Positions 17,621 through 26,697 of a stretch of DNA of 64,000 bases are shown one piece after another. The position numbers and the translations under genes were made by a program. Below the pieces are notes generated by a model. The model searched no databases, had not been told where the DNA came from, and was given only the letters and a program-made list of their open reading frames with translations. The DNA is from Acidimicrobiia bacterium (lineage in GTDB: Bacteria; Actinomycetota; Acidimicrobiia; IMCC26256; JAOSJL01), in the NCBI GenBank assembly GCA_027494115.1, contig JAOSJL010000001.1, forward strand, positions 2,597,937 to 2,661,936, written 5' to 3'. Within the stretch, counting starts at the first letter, position 1, and each line of letters starts with the position of its first letter.

Positions 17621-17634
17621 TACTACAAGTTGTC
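17621..17634. promoter_or_regulatory. BlaI-like operator motif, copy 2
   Basis: TACTACAAGTTGTC lies between the BlaI-type gene (start 17563, minus strand) and the cytochrome c gene (start 17645, plus strand). It contains the dyad ACAA-N-TTGT and shares TAC-N-ACAA-N2-TGTC with the site at 14761. It is well placed for autoregulation and for control of the divergent gene. Confidence 0.45.
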
Positions 17635-17644
17635 ACCTATATTC

Positions 17645-18112
17645 ATGGATGAACCGACCCACGGAGGACGAGTGCGACCCGTCGAAGCCGGCCGACTCTC
17701 GGTGCTTCGCGGAAGCTGGGCGCGGGGTATCGCCGCAGCCCTCGCCGCCATGGTGCTGGCCTCGTCCTGCGGAGCAGGCGACGATACGAGCAGCGAACAA
17801 CCGAGCGTCGATACCGACAACCTCGAGCGCGGTCAAGCACTGTACGAGACCTCGTGCGCCGCGTGTCACGGTACGGACCTTCGGGGAACAGACAAGGGAC
17901 CGTCGTTCTTGGACGTCACCTATGCACCGAACCATCACTCCGACGAAGCGTTCCTCTCAGCTGTGGCGAACGGCGTGCAGCCCCACCACTGGAACTTCGG
18001 TCCCATGCCGCCCCAGGAAGGGCTCTCCGACGACGACGTCGTCGCTATCGTCGCCTACGTGCGCTCCGCACAGGAGCGCGAGGGAGTCACCTTTGATCCG
18101 AGCCACGGATAG
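17645..18112 (+). CDS. Membrane-anchored class I cytochrome c
   Basis: A 155-residue lipoprotein-like cytochrome. The signal segment ends MVLASSC. A monohaem cytochrome c domain has the haem-attachment motif Cys71-Ala-Ala-Cys74-His75 and a likely axial Met in FGPMPPQEGLSDDDV, followed by the usual final helix (VVAIVAYVRSAQ). It should carry electrons outside the membrane. The GTG at 17672 is an alternative start. It is divergent from the BlaI-type gene across a shared operator-like dyad, and its stop overlaps the start of the permease. Confidence 0.85.
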   Translation: MDEPTHGGRVRPVEAGRLSVLRGSWARGIAAALAAMVLASSCGAGDDTSSEQPSVDTDNLERGQALYETSCAACHGTDLRGTDKGPSFLDVTYAPNHHSDEAFLSAVANGVQPHHWNFGPMPPQEGLSDDDVVAIVAYVRSAQEREGVTFDPSHG

Positions 18113-19485
18113 TGGCAGTGGGTGACGCCCCACGACCTTCTTCCGCCAGCGACGGATCGGACGGGCACGCGCCCGAGGATGTTCCCGACAGCCTGAGTCT
18201 CGTCGGTGCAGTGTCGCTCGGCACCGGTGTCATGATCGGTGCGGGCATCTTCGCGATCACCGGCCAGGCGGCCGCGCTAGCGGGCGACCTGTTTCCCCTC
18301 GCCTTCCTGGCTGCCGCGCTCGTCGTGGCGTTCAGCGCCTATTCGTACGTGAAGCTGTCCAACGCGTTTCCCTCGTCGGGCGGGATCGCGATGTTCCTCA
18401 AGGAGGAGTACGGCCTCGGCGCCACGACAGGGGTCTTCTCGCTGTTCATGTATGTGTCGATGGTCATCAACGAGAGCCTTGTTGCCCGCACCTTCGGCGC
18501 CTACACGAACCAGATCCTAGATCTCACGCCGGCGTCTTCCTGGATACCGGCGCTCGGCGTTCTCCTTCTCGCTATCGCCTTCATCGTGAATCTCTTGGGG
18601 AACCGGGTCATACAGACAACCGAAGGTGCGATGGCGGTGATCAAGATCGTCGGTATCGCGCTCTTCGCCATCGTCGGGCTCTGGTTCAGCAACCTCGCCA
18701 ACTTCACGAGCGGCACAGACGGCGCGGGATTCGAACTCTCGGCCGATGGCTTCCTCGCCGCGGTTGCGATCGGAATCCTCGCCTACAAGGGATTCACAAC
18801 CATCACCAACAGCGGCGGCGAGATCATCGACCCCCACCGCAATACCGGGCGCGCGATCGTCATCTCGATCTCGATCTGTACCGTCCTGTACATCGCGCTT
18901 TCGGTCGCGGTCGCCGGTAATCTCGGCCTCGCCGAAATCATCGCGGCTCAGGACTACGCGCTCGCGGAGGCCGCACGGCCCGCCTTCGGTGACGCAGGGG
19001 TCTGGTTGACCGTCGCCCTGGCCATCGTCGCGACCGCCTCAGGAGTCATCGCCAGCGTCTTCGCTGCCTCCCGGATGTTGGCCATGCTCTCGCGCATGAA
19101 GGAAGTGCCACACCGTCACTTCGGCCTACCCGGAACCGTCCGCACCCACACGATGATCTACACCGTCGTCTTCGCCATGGCCCTGACGATCGCGTTCGAC
19201 CTCCGACGCATCGCCGCGCTGGGAGCGATCTTCTATCTCATCATGGACATCGCCATCCACTGGGGAATCCTCCGCCACCTCAGATCTCGTATCGACGCGA
19301 GACCGGCCATCGTGGCCGCGGCGATCGCCTTGGATCTCGTCGTACTGGGCGCCCTCTTGTGGGTCAAAGCCTCCTCCGACGCCCTCATCCTCTACGTCAC
19401 CGCCGCAGGCATCGCCGCCATCGTGATCGGCGAGCGACTCTTCATGCGATCCCACACCGATTCCGAAGGGAACATGACCATGTGA
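18112..19485 (+). CDS. APC-superfamily amino acid permease
   Basis: A 457-residue transporter with about twelve membrane helices. The first helix carries the consensus unwound segment (GAVSLGTGVMIGAGIFAITGQ), and helix 6 contains AIGILAYKGFTTITNSGGEI, typical of APC amino acid/polyamine permeases. The GTG start shares a base with the cytochrome c stop, so the pair is probably one transcript. The substrate is unknown. The short N-terminal tail is acidic and Ser-rich. Confidence 0.8.
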   Translation: MAVGDAPRPSSASDGSDGHAPEDVPDSLSLVGAVSLGTGVMIGAGIFAITGQAAALAGDLFPLAFLAAALVVAFSAYSYVKLSNAFPSSGGIAMFLKEEYGLGATTGVFSLFMYVSMVINESLVARTFGAYTNQILDLTPASSWIPALGVLLLAIAFIVNLLGNRVIQTTEGAMAVIKIVGIALFAIVGLWFSNLANFTSGTDGAGFELSADGFLAAVAIGILAYKGFTTITNSGGEIIDPHRNTGRAIVISISICTVLYIALSVAVAGNLGLAEIIAAQDYALAEAARPAFGDAGVWLTVALAIVATASGVIASVFAASRMLAMLSRMKEVPHRHFGLPGTVRTHTMIYTVVFAMALTIAFDLRRIAALGAIFYLIMDIAIHWGILRHLRSRIDARPAIVAAAIALDLVVLGALLWVKASSDALILYVTAAGIAAIVIGERLFMRSHTDSEGNMTM

Positions 19486-19837
19486 ACCGTTCGGCCTTGC
19501 ACGACAGGGGTCGCCGCACTCCAGCTTCATCTCGTCTTCTCGACCTCGAGGGTGCCCTCCGTCCATACCGACGGCTTCTCCAATGGTCACCGCAATCGGC
19601 GGCATCGGGTACCGAGTCGGCAAAGGTCAGACGCCTGCGTCCGCACCCGTGGCCTCGACTCCCCCTGGCTGCCGAATGGCGGAGGCGTCGGTACCTGCCT
19701 GGTCGCACCGATCTCGAGCAGAAGGGGACAACCCCCCAGTGGGACTTGTCCGATACAGGGGTACGGGCTCCCCAGGGGGTGTTGAGTTCTTTGTACGAAA
19801 TGTCCCGGCCGGGCTCAAGAACCAGGCGAAAGCGCCG
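19486..19837. other. 352-bp intergenic region with hairpins, no supported gene
   Basis: No convincing gene is seen between the permease and the LPxTG protein. The second half holds strong inverted repeats: GGACAA ... TTGTCC (about 19727-19752) enclosing a C-run/G-run pair, and GGGG ... CCCC just downstream. These could form a structured 5' leader of the surface-protein mRNA or a terminator for the permease. I cannot match them to a known riboswitch. Confidence 0.4.
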
Positions 19838-22800
19838 ATGAGTCACCAGCCCAGAAGTGACCAGATGCTCAAGCAAGTGAGCGCCAGGATGCGAACTCCA
19901 TCGAGCGGAGTGTCCGTGCCGCGCAGGTGCACCACCGCATGGATCGTCGCGCTTCTCGTCGGGCTCGCGGTGAGCGCGTCTCCCATTGCCGAGTCACCGG
20001 CCGCGGCGGCCGGCGTTGCGGGATCCCCGACCGCCAGCAACAACGTGACCAAGTGGGCGAACATCGCCAACGCGTACTCCGCGTCGGACGGCGCGGCCGC
20101 GGCGGCCTGGAACGGCGCGAGCTCGTGCTGGAACGGCTTCTTCTGGTACACGTGTGCGAGCACGTCGACGGTGAACTTCACGACGTTCGGCTTCGACTCG
20201 AGCGTGCCGGCAGGGCTCACGAACCTCTCGGCGACGCTCGAGCTCCGCACGGCGCTCACCTACCTCAACCTCTTTGCCTCCGGCGCCATCTCGATGCAGG
20301 CCCAGGTGTGGAACGGCAGCAGCTGGGTGAACACCGGCTCGAGCACGTACCGGAACTCGTACGGAGCCTTCAACACCTACTACACCGACAGCGTCACGGT
20401 CACCGGATTGACGAGCTCACAGCTCTCCGACTCGAACTTCCGCGTCGCCGTGAACGGCTCGTCGAACGGCGTCGGATTCGGCATGCTCATGGACTACGTA
20501 CGGGTCACGGTCCAGGACGCGACGGCACCCACGGCCGGCGCCGTCGCCGACGGCGCGAGCACCGACGTGGACTGGCAGACATCGACCTCGAGCATCCAGG
20601 CGAACTGGTCGGGCTTCAGCGATTCGTGGCCGGGCATCGCCAGCTACGACTACGCGATCGGCACCACCGCCGGCGGCACCCAAGTGAAGAACTGGACGTC
20701 CGTCGGCACAGCCACCAGCGTGACGGCGAGCTCGCTCGCGCTGTCCGACGGGACCACATACTTCGTGTCGGTACGCGCCACCGACAGCGACGGGAACGTC
20801 AGCTCTGTTGCCACGTCCGACGGAGTCACCGTCGACACCACCGCACCAACCCCCGGGACCGTCAACGACGGCACCACCTCCGACATCACGTGGCAGAACT
20901 CGACGTCTACCATCCAGGCCAACTGGTCCGGGTTCTCCGACGCGACGAGCGGCATCGCCAGCTACGACTACGCGATCGGCACCACCGCCGGCGGCACCCA
21001 AGTGAAGAACTGGACGCCGGTCGGCACAGCCACCAGCGTGACGGCGAGCTCGCTCGCGCTGTCCGACGGGACCACCTACTTCGTGTCGGTACGCGCCACC
21101 GACACCGTCGGAAACACCAGCACCGTCGCAACGTCCAACGGAGTCACCGTCGAAACCACCGCACCCACCCCCGGCACCGTGAACGACGGCATGGGCGCCG
21201 ACATCGACTGGCAGAGCTCGACGTCTACCATCCAGGCCAACTGGTCCGGGTTCTCCGACGCGACGAGCGGCATCGCGAGCTACGACTACGCGATCGGCAC
21301 CACCAGCGGCGGCACCGACATCAGCAACTGGACCAGCAACGCCGGTGCGACCAACGTCACCAACAGCTCGCTCGGCCTCGCCGACGGGACCACATACTTC
21401 GTGTCGGTACGCGCCAACGACACCGCCGGGAACACCAGCACCGTCGCAACGTCCAACGGCGTGACCGTCGACACCACCGCACCCACCGCCGGCGCCGTCG
21501 CCGACGGCGCGAGCACCGACGTGGACTGGCAGACATCGACCTCGAGCATCCAGGCGAACTGGTCGGGCTTCAGCGATTCGTGGCCGGGCATCGCCAGCTA
21601 CGACTACGCGATCGGCACCACCGCCGGCGGCACCCAAGTGAAGAACTGGACGTCCGTCGGCACAGCCACCAGCGTGACGGCGAGCTCGCTCGCGCTGTCC
21701 GACGGGACCACCTACTTCGTGTCGGTACGCGCCACCGACACCGCCGGGAACGTCAGCTCTGTTGCCACGTCCGACGGAGTCACCGTCGACACCACCGCAC
21801 CAACCCCCGGGACGGTCAACGACGGCACCACCTCCGACATCACGTGGCAGAACTCGACGTCTACCATCCAGGCCAACTGGCCCGGGTTCTCCGACGCGAC
21901 GAGCGGCATCGCCAGCTACGACTACGCGATCGGCACCCACCGCCGGTGGCACCCAAGTGAAGAACTGGACGCCGGTCGGCACAGCCACCAGCGTGACGGC
22001 GAGCTCGCTCGCGCTGTCCGACGGGACCACCTACTTCGTGTCGGTACGCGCCACCGACACCGTCGGAAACACCAGCACCGTCGCAACGTCCAACGGAGTC
22101 ACCGTCGACGCCACCGCACCCACCCCCGGCACCGTGAACGACGGCATGGGCGCCGACATCGACTGGCAGACCGCGGCGGGATTCAACGCGAATTGGTCCG
22201 GGTTCTCCGACACTGACAGCGGCATCGCCGAATATGAATACGCGATCGGCACCGTCACCGGCGGCACCGACGTTCAACCGTGGACCTCCGTTGGAGTGGC
22301 CACCAGCGCCTCGACCACGTCGGCAACGTTTGTCGTCGGGACCGTGTATTACGTTTCCGTCCGCGCCGTCGACGGGGCAGGGAACGTCAGCGCGCCCTCG
22401 ACAAGCGACGGCACGGAAGTGCGGCTCATTGTCACCGATGGAACGGTCTCGGGCGTGGACATTCAGTACCAGGCGTCTACGGAGACGTTCGCGGCAGACT
22501 GGACCGCGCTCGCCGCGGGGCTCGGACCCGACGTCGTCGGTTTCGAGTGGAGGATCGAAACTTCCGACTACACCCCCGTCACCAACTGGCAGACGGTCGG
22601 GCTCGCGACCTCCGCGAGTGCCGCCGGATTGTCCCTGACTCCCGGAGGAACCTACGTCGCACGAGTAGGTGCCGTGAACCAAGACACCTCGGTCAGCCCG
22701 ATCGCGGTTTCCGATGGTGTAACGATCGACCCGTACGCACCCGGAGATCGGCCGCATCACAATCGAGCAACCATCACTCAATGCCGCCGATGTGATTCAG

Positions 22801-23241
22801 TCGCTTGCCGCACCTGCCGGCCCGGAGATCACCGCAACGTGGAGTGGTTTCGTCGACGACATCAGCGGCATTGCCGGATACTCGTGGGCGGTCGGGACGT
22901 CGGCCGGCGCGCATGACATCACGGACTGGACCGATGCCGGCACGCTGACCCATGCGAGTTTCCCTCCTCCGAGCACTCGCACATACTTCGTCTCGGTACG
23001 CGCAACCGACAGGGCCGGCAACTCGAGCGTCGCATCGAGTGACCCGATCTCGCCGGGCGCCGCATCGAGTGACCCGAACTCGCCGGGTGCCGCCAAAGAT
23101 CCGAACGACGCCGGGCGGACCGACAGCGCATTGCCCTTCACCGGCGTCGACCCCCTCGGCGCCCTGGGCATCGCAGCACTCCTCATCTTCGCCGGCGCGG
23201 CGCTGAGGCGTACGAGCACACGGCGCCGAACTTCGAACTGA
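19838..23241 (+). CDS. LPxTG-anchored surface protein with eight Fn3-like repeats (two frame breaks)
   Basis: About 1,135 residues after repair. A signal peptide (WIVALLVGLAVSA) precedes a Trp/Asn-rich beta-sandwich domain of about 150 residues (WANIANAYSASDG ... MLMDYVRVTVQ). Six fibronectin-type-III-like units of 106 residues (TAPTxGxVxDG ... TTYFVSVRATD) and two diverged ones follow, then the sorting signal LPFTG (23131-23145), a membrane helix and a basic tail. It should be attached to the cell wall by a sortase, as an adhesin or polysaccharide-binding protein. One frame break is an extra C at 21936-21938 relative to the other repeats; the second is near 22743. The ATG 19889 is an alternative start. 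Confidence 0.8.
20522..23052 (+). repeat. 318-bp tandem coding repeats (six close units, two diverged)
   Basis: Units start at 20522, 20840, 21158, 21476, 21794 and 22113, each 318 bp (the fifth is 319 because of an extra C). Two weak units follow at about 22430 and 22743. Units 4 and 5 are nearly identical in DNA to units 1 and 2, and the start of unit 6 matches the start of unit 3, which shows block duplication of neighbouring units. Confidence 0.85.
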
Positions 23242-23255
23242 CACAAACACCCCTC

Positions 23256-23441
23256 CCTCCGGCCTCGACTCGGGCCCGCGACGAGTCCTACTGGCGATCA
23301 CGCATCGAGCCGACATTTGGCGACACCCGCCTCGACCAGATCGACCGCGAATCACTACGGGACCGGGTTTCTGGACTCAAGAATGCGGGGCTCGCGTCGA
23401 CAACGATTCATGAAGCCCTTGACGGAGAAGGGCCCTTCTGA
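23256..23441 (+). pseudogene. Remnant of a tyrosine recombinase (phage-type integrase)
   Basis: The frame ending at the TGA 23439-23441 encodes RDESYWRSRIEPTFGDTRLD, then QIDRESLRDRVSGLKNAGLA and STTIHEAL. This is the SAM-like core-binding domain typical of tyrosine integrases (I-x-P-x-F-G, L-x-x-I, G-L-A-x-x-T). There is no start codon, no N-terminal domain and no catalytic R-H-R-Y domain. It ends 12 bp from the 3' end of tRNA-Val, the usual place for such an integrase. It is a degraded trace of an integrated element. Confidence 0.65.
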
Positions 23442-23453
23442 CCTTCGGATTTC

Positions 23454-23528
23454 TGGTGGGCGATGGCGGTTTCGAACCGCCGACCTCTGCCGTGTGAAGG
23501 CAGCGCTCTCCCGCTGAGCTAATCGCCC
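23454..23528 (-). tRNA. tRNA-Val (anticodon CAC)
   Basis: Read on the minus strand: a 7-bp acceptor stem GGGCGAT/ATCGCCC, a D arm, an anticodon stem CTGCC/GGCAG around loop TTCACAC (anticodon CAC, reading GUG) and a T arm GGCGG-TTCGAAA-CCGCC. The 3' CCA is encoded (complement at 23454-23456). An integrase remnant lies just beyond its 3' end. Confidence 0.95.
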
Positions 23529-23540
23529 GGTTCCCGCAGG

Positions 23541-24469
23541 TTAGCCAACGCCCGGTCGGCGCCGAACACCGCTCGTGCTCGATCGGCGCAGTCGGTGCCG
23601 GATCTCGAGCGTGAGACTCCCGGCGACGATGAGGCTGATCACGTTGACGACGAGCTGGATCGCGGCACCGACCATCTCGTGTCGGTTGCGCGCGGCGAGC
23701 GCCACGCCGATGTTCGCCGCGGCGGGAATGGTCGTCACGGAGACGAACACTCCGACGAGGCCGCGCGCATCGGGAAGCGTGATGGCGAGAGCCCCGCGAT
23801 CCCGGCGAGCACAGCGACCACCACAGAAAGCGCGTCGGGTTCCGAGATAAACAGGATGAGCTGGCGGCTCGGGGAGTCGCCGGCGGAGATGATGTCGAAG
23901 GTAGAGAGCACCTCGGTCAGTGCGAAGGCGCTGAGTACGCCGGCGGCGTAGCAGACCGAAAGAGTCCGAAGACCGCGCCTCATCCGATGCCAGTCGCGGC
24001 GGACAACAGAGAGACAGGTATCCGCGATGGGGAAGTAGTCGGGGCTGAGGGCCATCGCACCGACGATGAGGAGGAGTTGGTCCTCCTTGATCCCGACCGC
24101 GGCGATCATGGCCGCGATCACGACGAGCAGGACGTTGATCAAGGAGAGGCGCCCGACCTCGCTCATGTCCTGGTCGACCTGAGCCCAGACGACCGCTTCG
24201 TGATCGGCCTCACTGTCGGCCGAGACGGGGAACAGCCGCTCCGACGGCTCCACCGACACGCGTAGGCCCTCGGCACTCTCCCGTTCCGGTAGGCGCTCGA
24301 GCAGGCTGTCGATGGAGGACCGGGGTACGTCGGCGAAGATCAGATCGGTTCCCTCGGGACGGCCGACACCGGACACGACGGTGACCTCGCTGGCCCGCGC
24401 GTCGTCGGTGAGCCGAGCCACGAGCTGCTCAGTGTCGTGCGAGAGACACGTGATCCGGAGCAGCGGCAC
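23541..24469 (-). CDS. DUF389 family membrane protein (frame broken in C-run 23792-23795)
   Basis: About 310 residues after repair. An N-terminal cytosolic domain (LLRITCLSHDTEQLVARL ... IFADVPRSSIDSLLERL) resembles the DUF389 sensor part. At least five membrane helices follow, including LSLINVLLVVIAAMIAAVGI and the conserved LIVGAMALSPDYFPIADTC. The C-terminal part (FVSVTTIPAAANIGVALAAR) lies in another frame after the run at 23792-23795; adding one base gives GALAITLPDARGLVGVFVSV. The GTG 24469 matches the usual start of the family. The role is unknown; it is probably a transporter or channel-like protein. It is divergent from the scramblase-like gene. Confidence 0.75.
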
Positions 24470-24546
24470 GGAACAGGAGTACCACCGAACGGGCGACGGG
24501 AGGTCGATCCCCGACACGAGCGGGCGGGGTGCGCGACACTCAGGCC

Positions 24547-25398
24547 ATGACCGACACGAATGAGAACGACCAGACCCCCGCCGGCGACTCGGAATCAATC
24601 GAGGCCGGGTGGCACACCGACCCGTTCAAGCGGGCCGAACACCGCTACCACGACGGCACGGCGTGGACGAACAAGATCGCCACGAAGGGCGAGGAGAGCG
24701 TCGACCCCTTCGGAACCGACGAGAAGGTGACCACCGGCCTCGGCGACATGCTCGTGTCGGGCGCTCACGCCGCGAAGTTCACCGGCACCGCCATCCACTG
24801 GGAGGGCACGGGCACTCTTCTCGACGAGCCTGTCCTGCTCGTGGAGCAGTCGGCGGGGATCCTCCAGAGCGGCTCCGACTACGAGATCAAGAGCAACGAC
24901 GGCAAAGTTCTCGGCACCGTCAAGCAGCACGGCCAGAGTCAGGCCAAACAGCTGGTGCGGGCCTTCACCAAGTTCGACAAGTACATGACCCACAAGTTCG
25001 AACTGGTCGACGCCGAGGGAAACGTCGTGTTGCGTCTCACGCGTCCGGCGAAGATGCGCAAGTCGAAGGTGATCCTGGAGGACGGCGACGGCAACGAGAT
25101 CGGCGCGATCAAACAAGAGAACACGATGGGCAAGGTTCGCTTCGCCCTCGAAGCCGGCGGAAAGAAGGTCGGGCGCCTCAAGGGCAAGAACTGGCGTGAT
25201 CGCGAGTTCACGCTCTTCGACGCCGACGACAACGAGATCGGCAAGGTCACCAAGAGCTGGGAAGGCCTGAAGAAGGCCTTCATGGCGGGCGGCGACAGTT
25301 ACGTCCTCGCGATGAACAAGCGCCTCGAAGACCCGCTACGGCTTCTCGTCATCGGTACCGGCGTCTGCATCGACACCGCCCTGCACATCGACGACTGA
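24547..25398 (+). CDS. DUF2510 plus phospholipid-scramblase-like protein
   Basis: A 283-residue soluble protein. Residues of about 20-45 are a DUF2510 motif (AGWHTDPFKRAEHRYHDGTA, then WTNKI), a small actinobacterial Trp-rich module. The remainder resembles the scramblase/LURP-one beta-barrel fold: repeated two-stranded units (YEIKSNDGKVLGTVKQHG; FELVDAEGNVVLRLTRPA; EFTLFDADDNEIGKV) and a final hydrophobic helix (RLLVIGTGVCIDTALHI). Proteins of this type are linked to membrane lipids, but in bacteria no clear activity is known. The ATG is 77 bp from the divergent DUF389 start. Confidence 0.7.
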   Translation: MTDTNENDQTPAGDSESIEAGWHTDPFKRAEHRYHDGTAWTNKIATKGEESVDPFGTDEKVTTGLGDMLVSGAHAAKFTGTAIHWEGTGTLLDEPVLLVEQSAGILQSGSDYEIKSNDGKVLGTVKQHGQSQAKQLVRAFTKFDKYMTHKFELVDAEGNVVLRLTRPAKMRKSKVILEDGDGNEIGAIKQENTMGKVRFALEAGGKKVGRLKGKNWRDREFTLFDADDNEIGKVTKSWEGLKKAFMAGGDSYVLAMNKRLEDPLRLLVIGTGVCIDTALHIDD

Positions 25399-25413
25399 CG
25401 GTCCGACCGGCCG

Positions 25414-26043
25414 CTATCCGGCGCCAACACTTCCCAGCCAGGGGTAGCCGTACGGCCAGGGCAGAGGAGGCCAGGGGCTGCCGTCGAGCGGGTAGACCAT
25501 CTCCAGGGCGCCGATGTGGTCGAGTTCGGCCGGGGAGCATCCTCCCCCACCGAGGAATGCCGGATTCGCTTCGTGCAGGTGCGCGAAGCACTGAGCGATC
25601 CGGGCGTTGCTGCCGAACGGACCACGATCGAAGGGCTGTCCGGAAAACTGTCCGTGGAACGACATCGACCAGACCCAGAAATCGCCCACGGCCACCATCG
25701 TCCGGGTGCCCTTTTGCGACTCGAACGAGGGGATGTACGTGTTCACACAAATGGCCTGGAAGTTGTAGTACGGGTTGATTCGGTACCCGGTCGTGGCGCC
25801 ACACAGCTGGGTGTCCCACCATCCCTGCGAGAAAGGTGGGGCGAACCCGTCGAACTCCACGATGTCGAGCCCACCCGCCGCGGCGAAGTCGCGAGCGCGC
25901 TCCATCAGCGTCGCGTTGTCGGCGTAGCCCGGACCCGGATCCGGAGGAGGGGGAGGCGGAGGCTTCGGCGGTATGCAGGCAGCGAGCAGCATCACCGCGC
26001 TCACGGCGAGAACGGCCCAGGTCCGGCGCTTCGTGATCGTCAT
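25414..26043 (-). CDS. Hypothetical lipoprotein (pair member A)
   Basis: A 209-residue lipoprotein (signal ending MLLAAC) with a Pro-only spacer (IPPKPPPPPPPDPGPG), then a globular part with five Cys residues and a C-terminal segment IAQCFAHLHEANPAFLGGGG. That segment is related to FADCFAQYHGANPAFNNDWG in the next gene upstream. The two lie in tandem 21 bp apart and are probably co-transcribed paralogs. I do not recognise the family. The Cys residues and the Trp/Tyr/Gly/Pro-rich end suggest a disulfide-stabilised extracellular protein. Confidence 0.7.
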   Translation of the reverse strand: MTITKRRTWAVLAVSAVMLLAACIPPKPPPPPPPDPGPGYADNATLMERARDFAAAGGLDIVEFDGFAPPFSQGWWDTQLCGATTGYRINPYYNFQAICVNTYIPSFESQKGTRTMVAVGDFWVWSMSFHGQFSGQPFDRGPFGSNARIAQCFAHLHEANPAFLGGGGCSPAELDHIGALEMVYPLDGSPWPPLPWPYGYPWLGSVGAG

Positions 26044-26064
26044 TCGACGTGTCTCCTCTTCTGG

Positions 26065-26619
26065 CTATCGGACGCGGTAGAACCACTTCGGGTTGGTATT
26101 GGCGGGGAAGGCGAACGCCTCCATCTGGCCGATCTTGTCGCGCCAGCTCTGCGGGCAGCTCTGGCCACCCCAGTCGTTGTTGAAGGCGGGATTCGCGCCG
26201 TGGTACTGCGCAAAGCAGTCGGCGAACTTGTCGACATCGGTGATCGGCCCCTGACGCCATGTGGAGCCCACCTGCACGAGCCTGTGCGCGTAGACACGCC
26301 CGATGCCCTGCATGAGCTTTGACGCCCGATGCACGTCCCAGGTCGGGAGATCGAACGAATAGCAGACGGTGGACCGGCCGTCGCGCACGTCGTACGTGCC
26401 TTCGACGAAAGTCCCGTTGAGGTAGCAACGGCGACCCGGCGAGCCGCCCTCCGCGTCGAGCACAACCTCGATGTCGAGCCCGTCGGCGAACTGTCGTCCG
26501 GTGATCTCGAGGAAGGTGTTGCGTTGCCCGGTGCCCGGCTCTCCGGGACCGATGGGACCACAACCGGCCAATACGACGAGTGCGACCGTCGCCACCAATA
26601 GCCACCGAACGTGTCTCAT
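26065..26619 (-). CDS. Hypothetical lipoprotein (pair member B)
   Basis: A 184-residue lipoprotein (signal ending VVLAGC). The first half has an EITGRQFADGLDIEVVLDAE beta-rich segment and a Cys pair (GRRCYLNG; STVCYSFD). The second half has IGRVYAHRLVQVGSTWRQ and the FADCFAQYHGANPAF ... CPQSWRDKIGQMEAF segment shared with its downstream neighbour. The function is unknown. A perfect 8-bp inverted repeat lies 10-30 bp upstream of its start, so it may be the regulated first gene of the pair. Confidence 0.7.
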   Translation of the reverse strand: MRHVRWLLVATVALVVLAGCGPIGPGEPGTGQRNTFLEITGRQFADGLDIEVVLDAEGGSPGRRCYLNGTFVEGTYDVRDGRSTVCYSFDLPTWDVHRASKLMQGIGRVYAHRLVQVGSTWRQGPITDVDKFADCFAQYHGANPAFNNDWGGQSCPQSWRDKIGQMEAFAFPANTNPKWFYRVR

Positions 26620-26628
26620 CGGATCCCT

Positions 26629-26649
26629 CTACTCACTCTACGTGAGTAG
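26629..26649. promoter_or_regulatory. Perfect inverted repeat CTACTCAC-N5-GTGAGTAG
   Basis: An 8-bp perfect dyad with a 5-base spacer ends 10 bp before the start of the lipoprotein pair (minus strand). There is no T-run after it, so an operator or a leader hairpin that affects translation is more likely than a terminator for the amidase gene. Confidence 0.45.
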
Positions 26650-26697
26650 GGTTCTACCGTACCGAAACGCCCGTGTCCATTCTTTCCGTCTGAAGCG

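Noticed and set aside
19727..19837. Riboswitch in the leader of the LPxTG gene
   Set aside because: Hairpins are present, but I could not match the conserved core of any riboswitch class; recorded only as an unclassified structured region.
20417..22030. A 537-codon repetitive minus-strand frame
   Set aside because: It mirrors the Fn3-like repeats of the plus-strand surface protein; the repeat structure comes from that gene.
20522..23052. CRISPR-like tandem repetition
   Set aside because: The units are 318 bp, contiguous, in frame and encode a beta-sandwich domain; there are no spacers.
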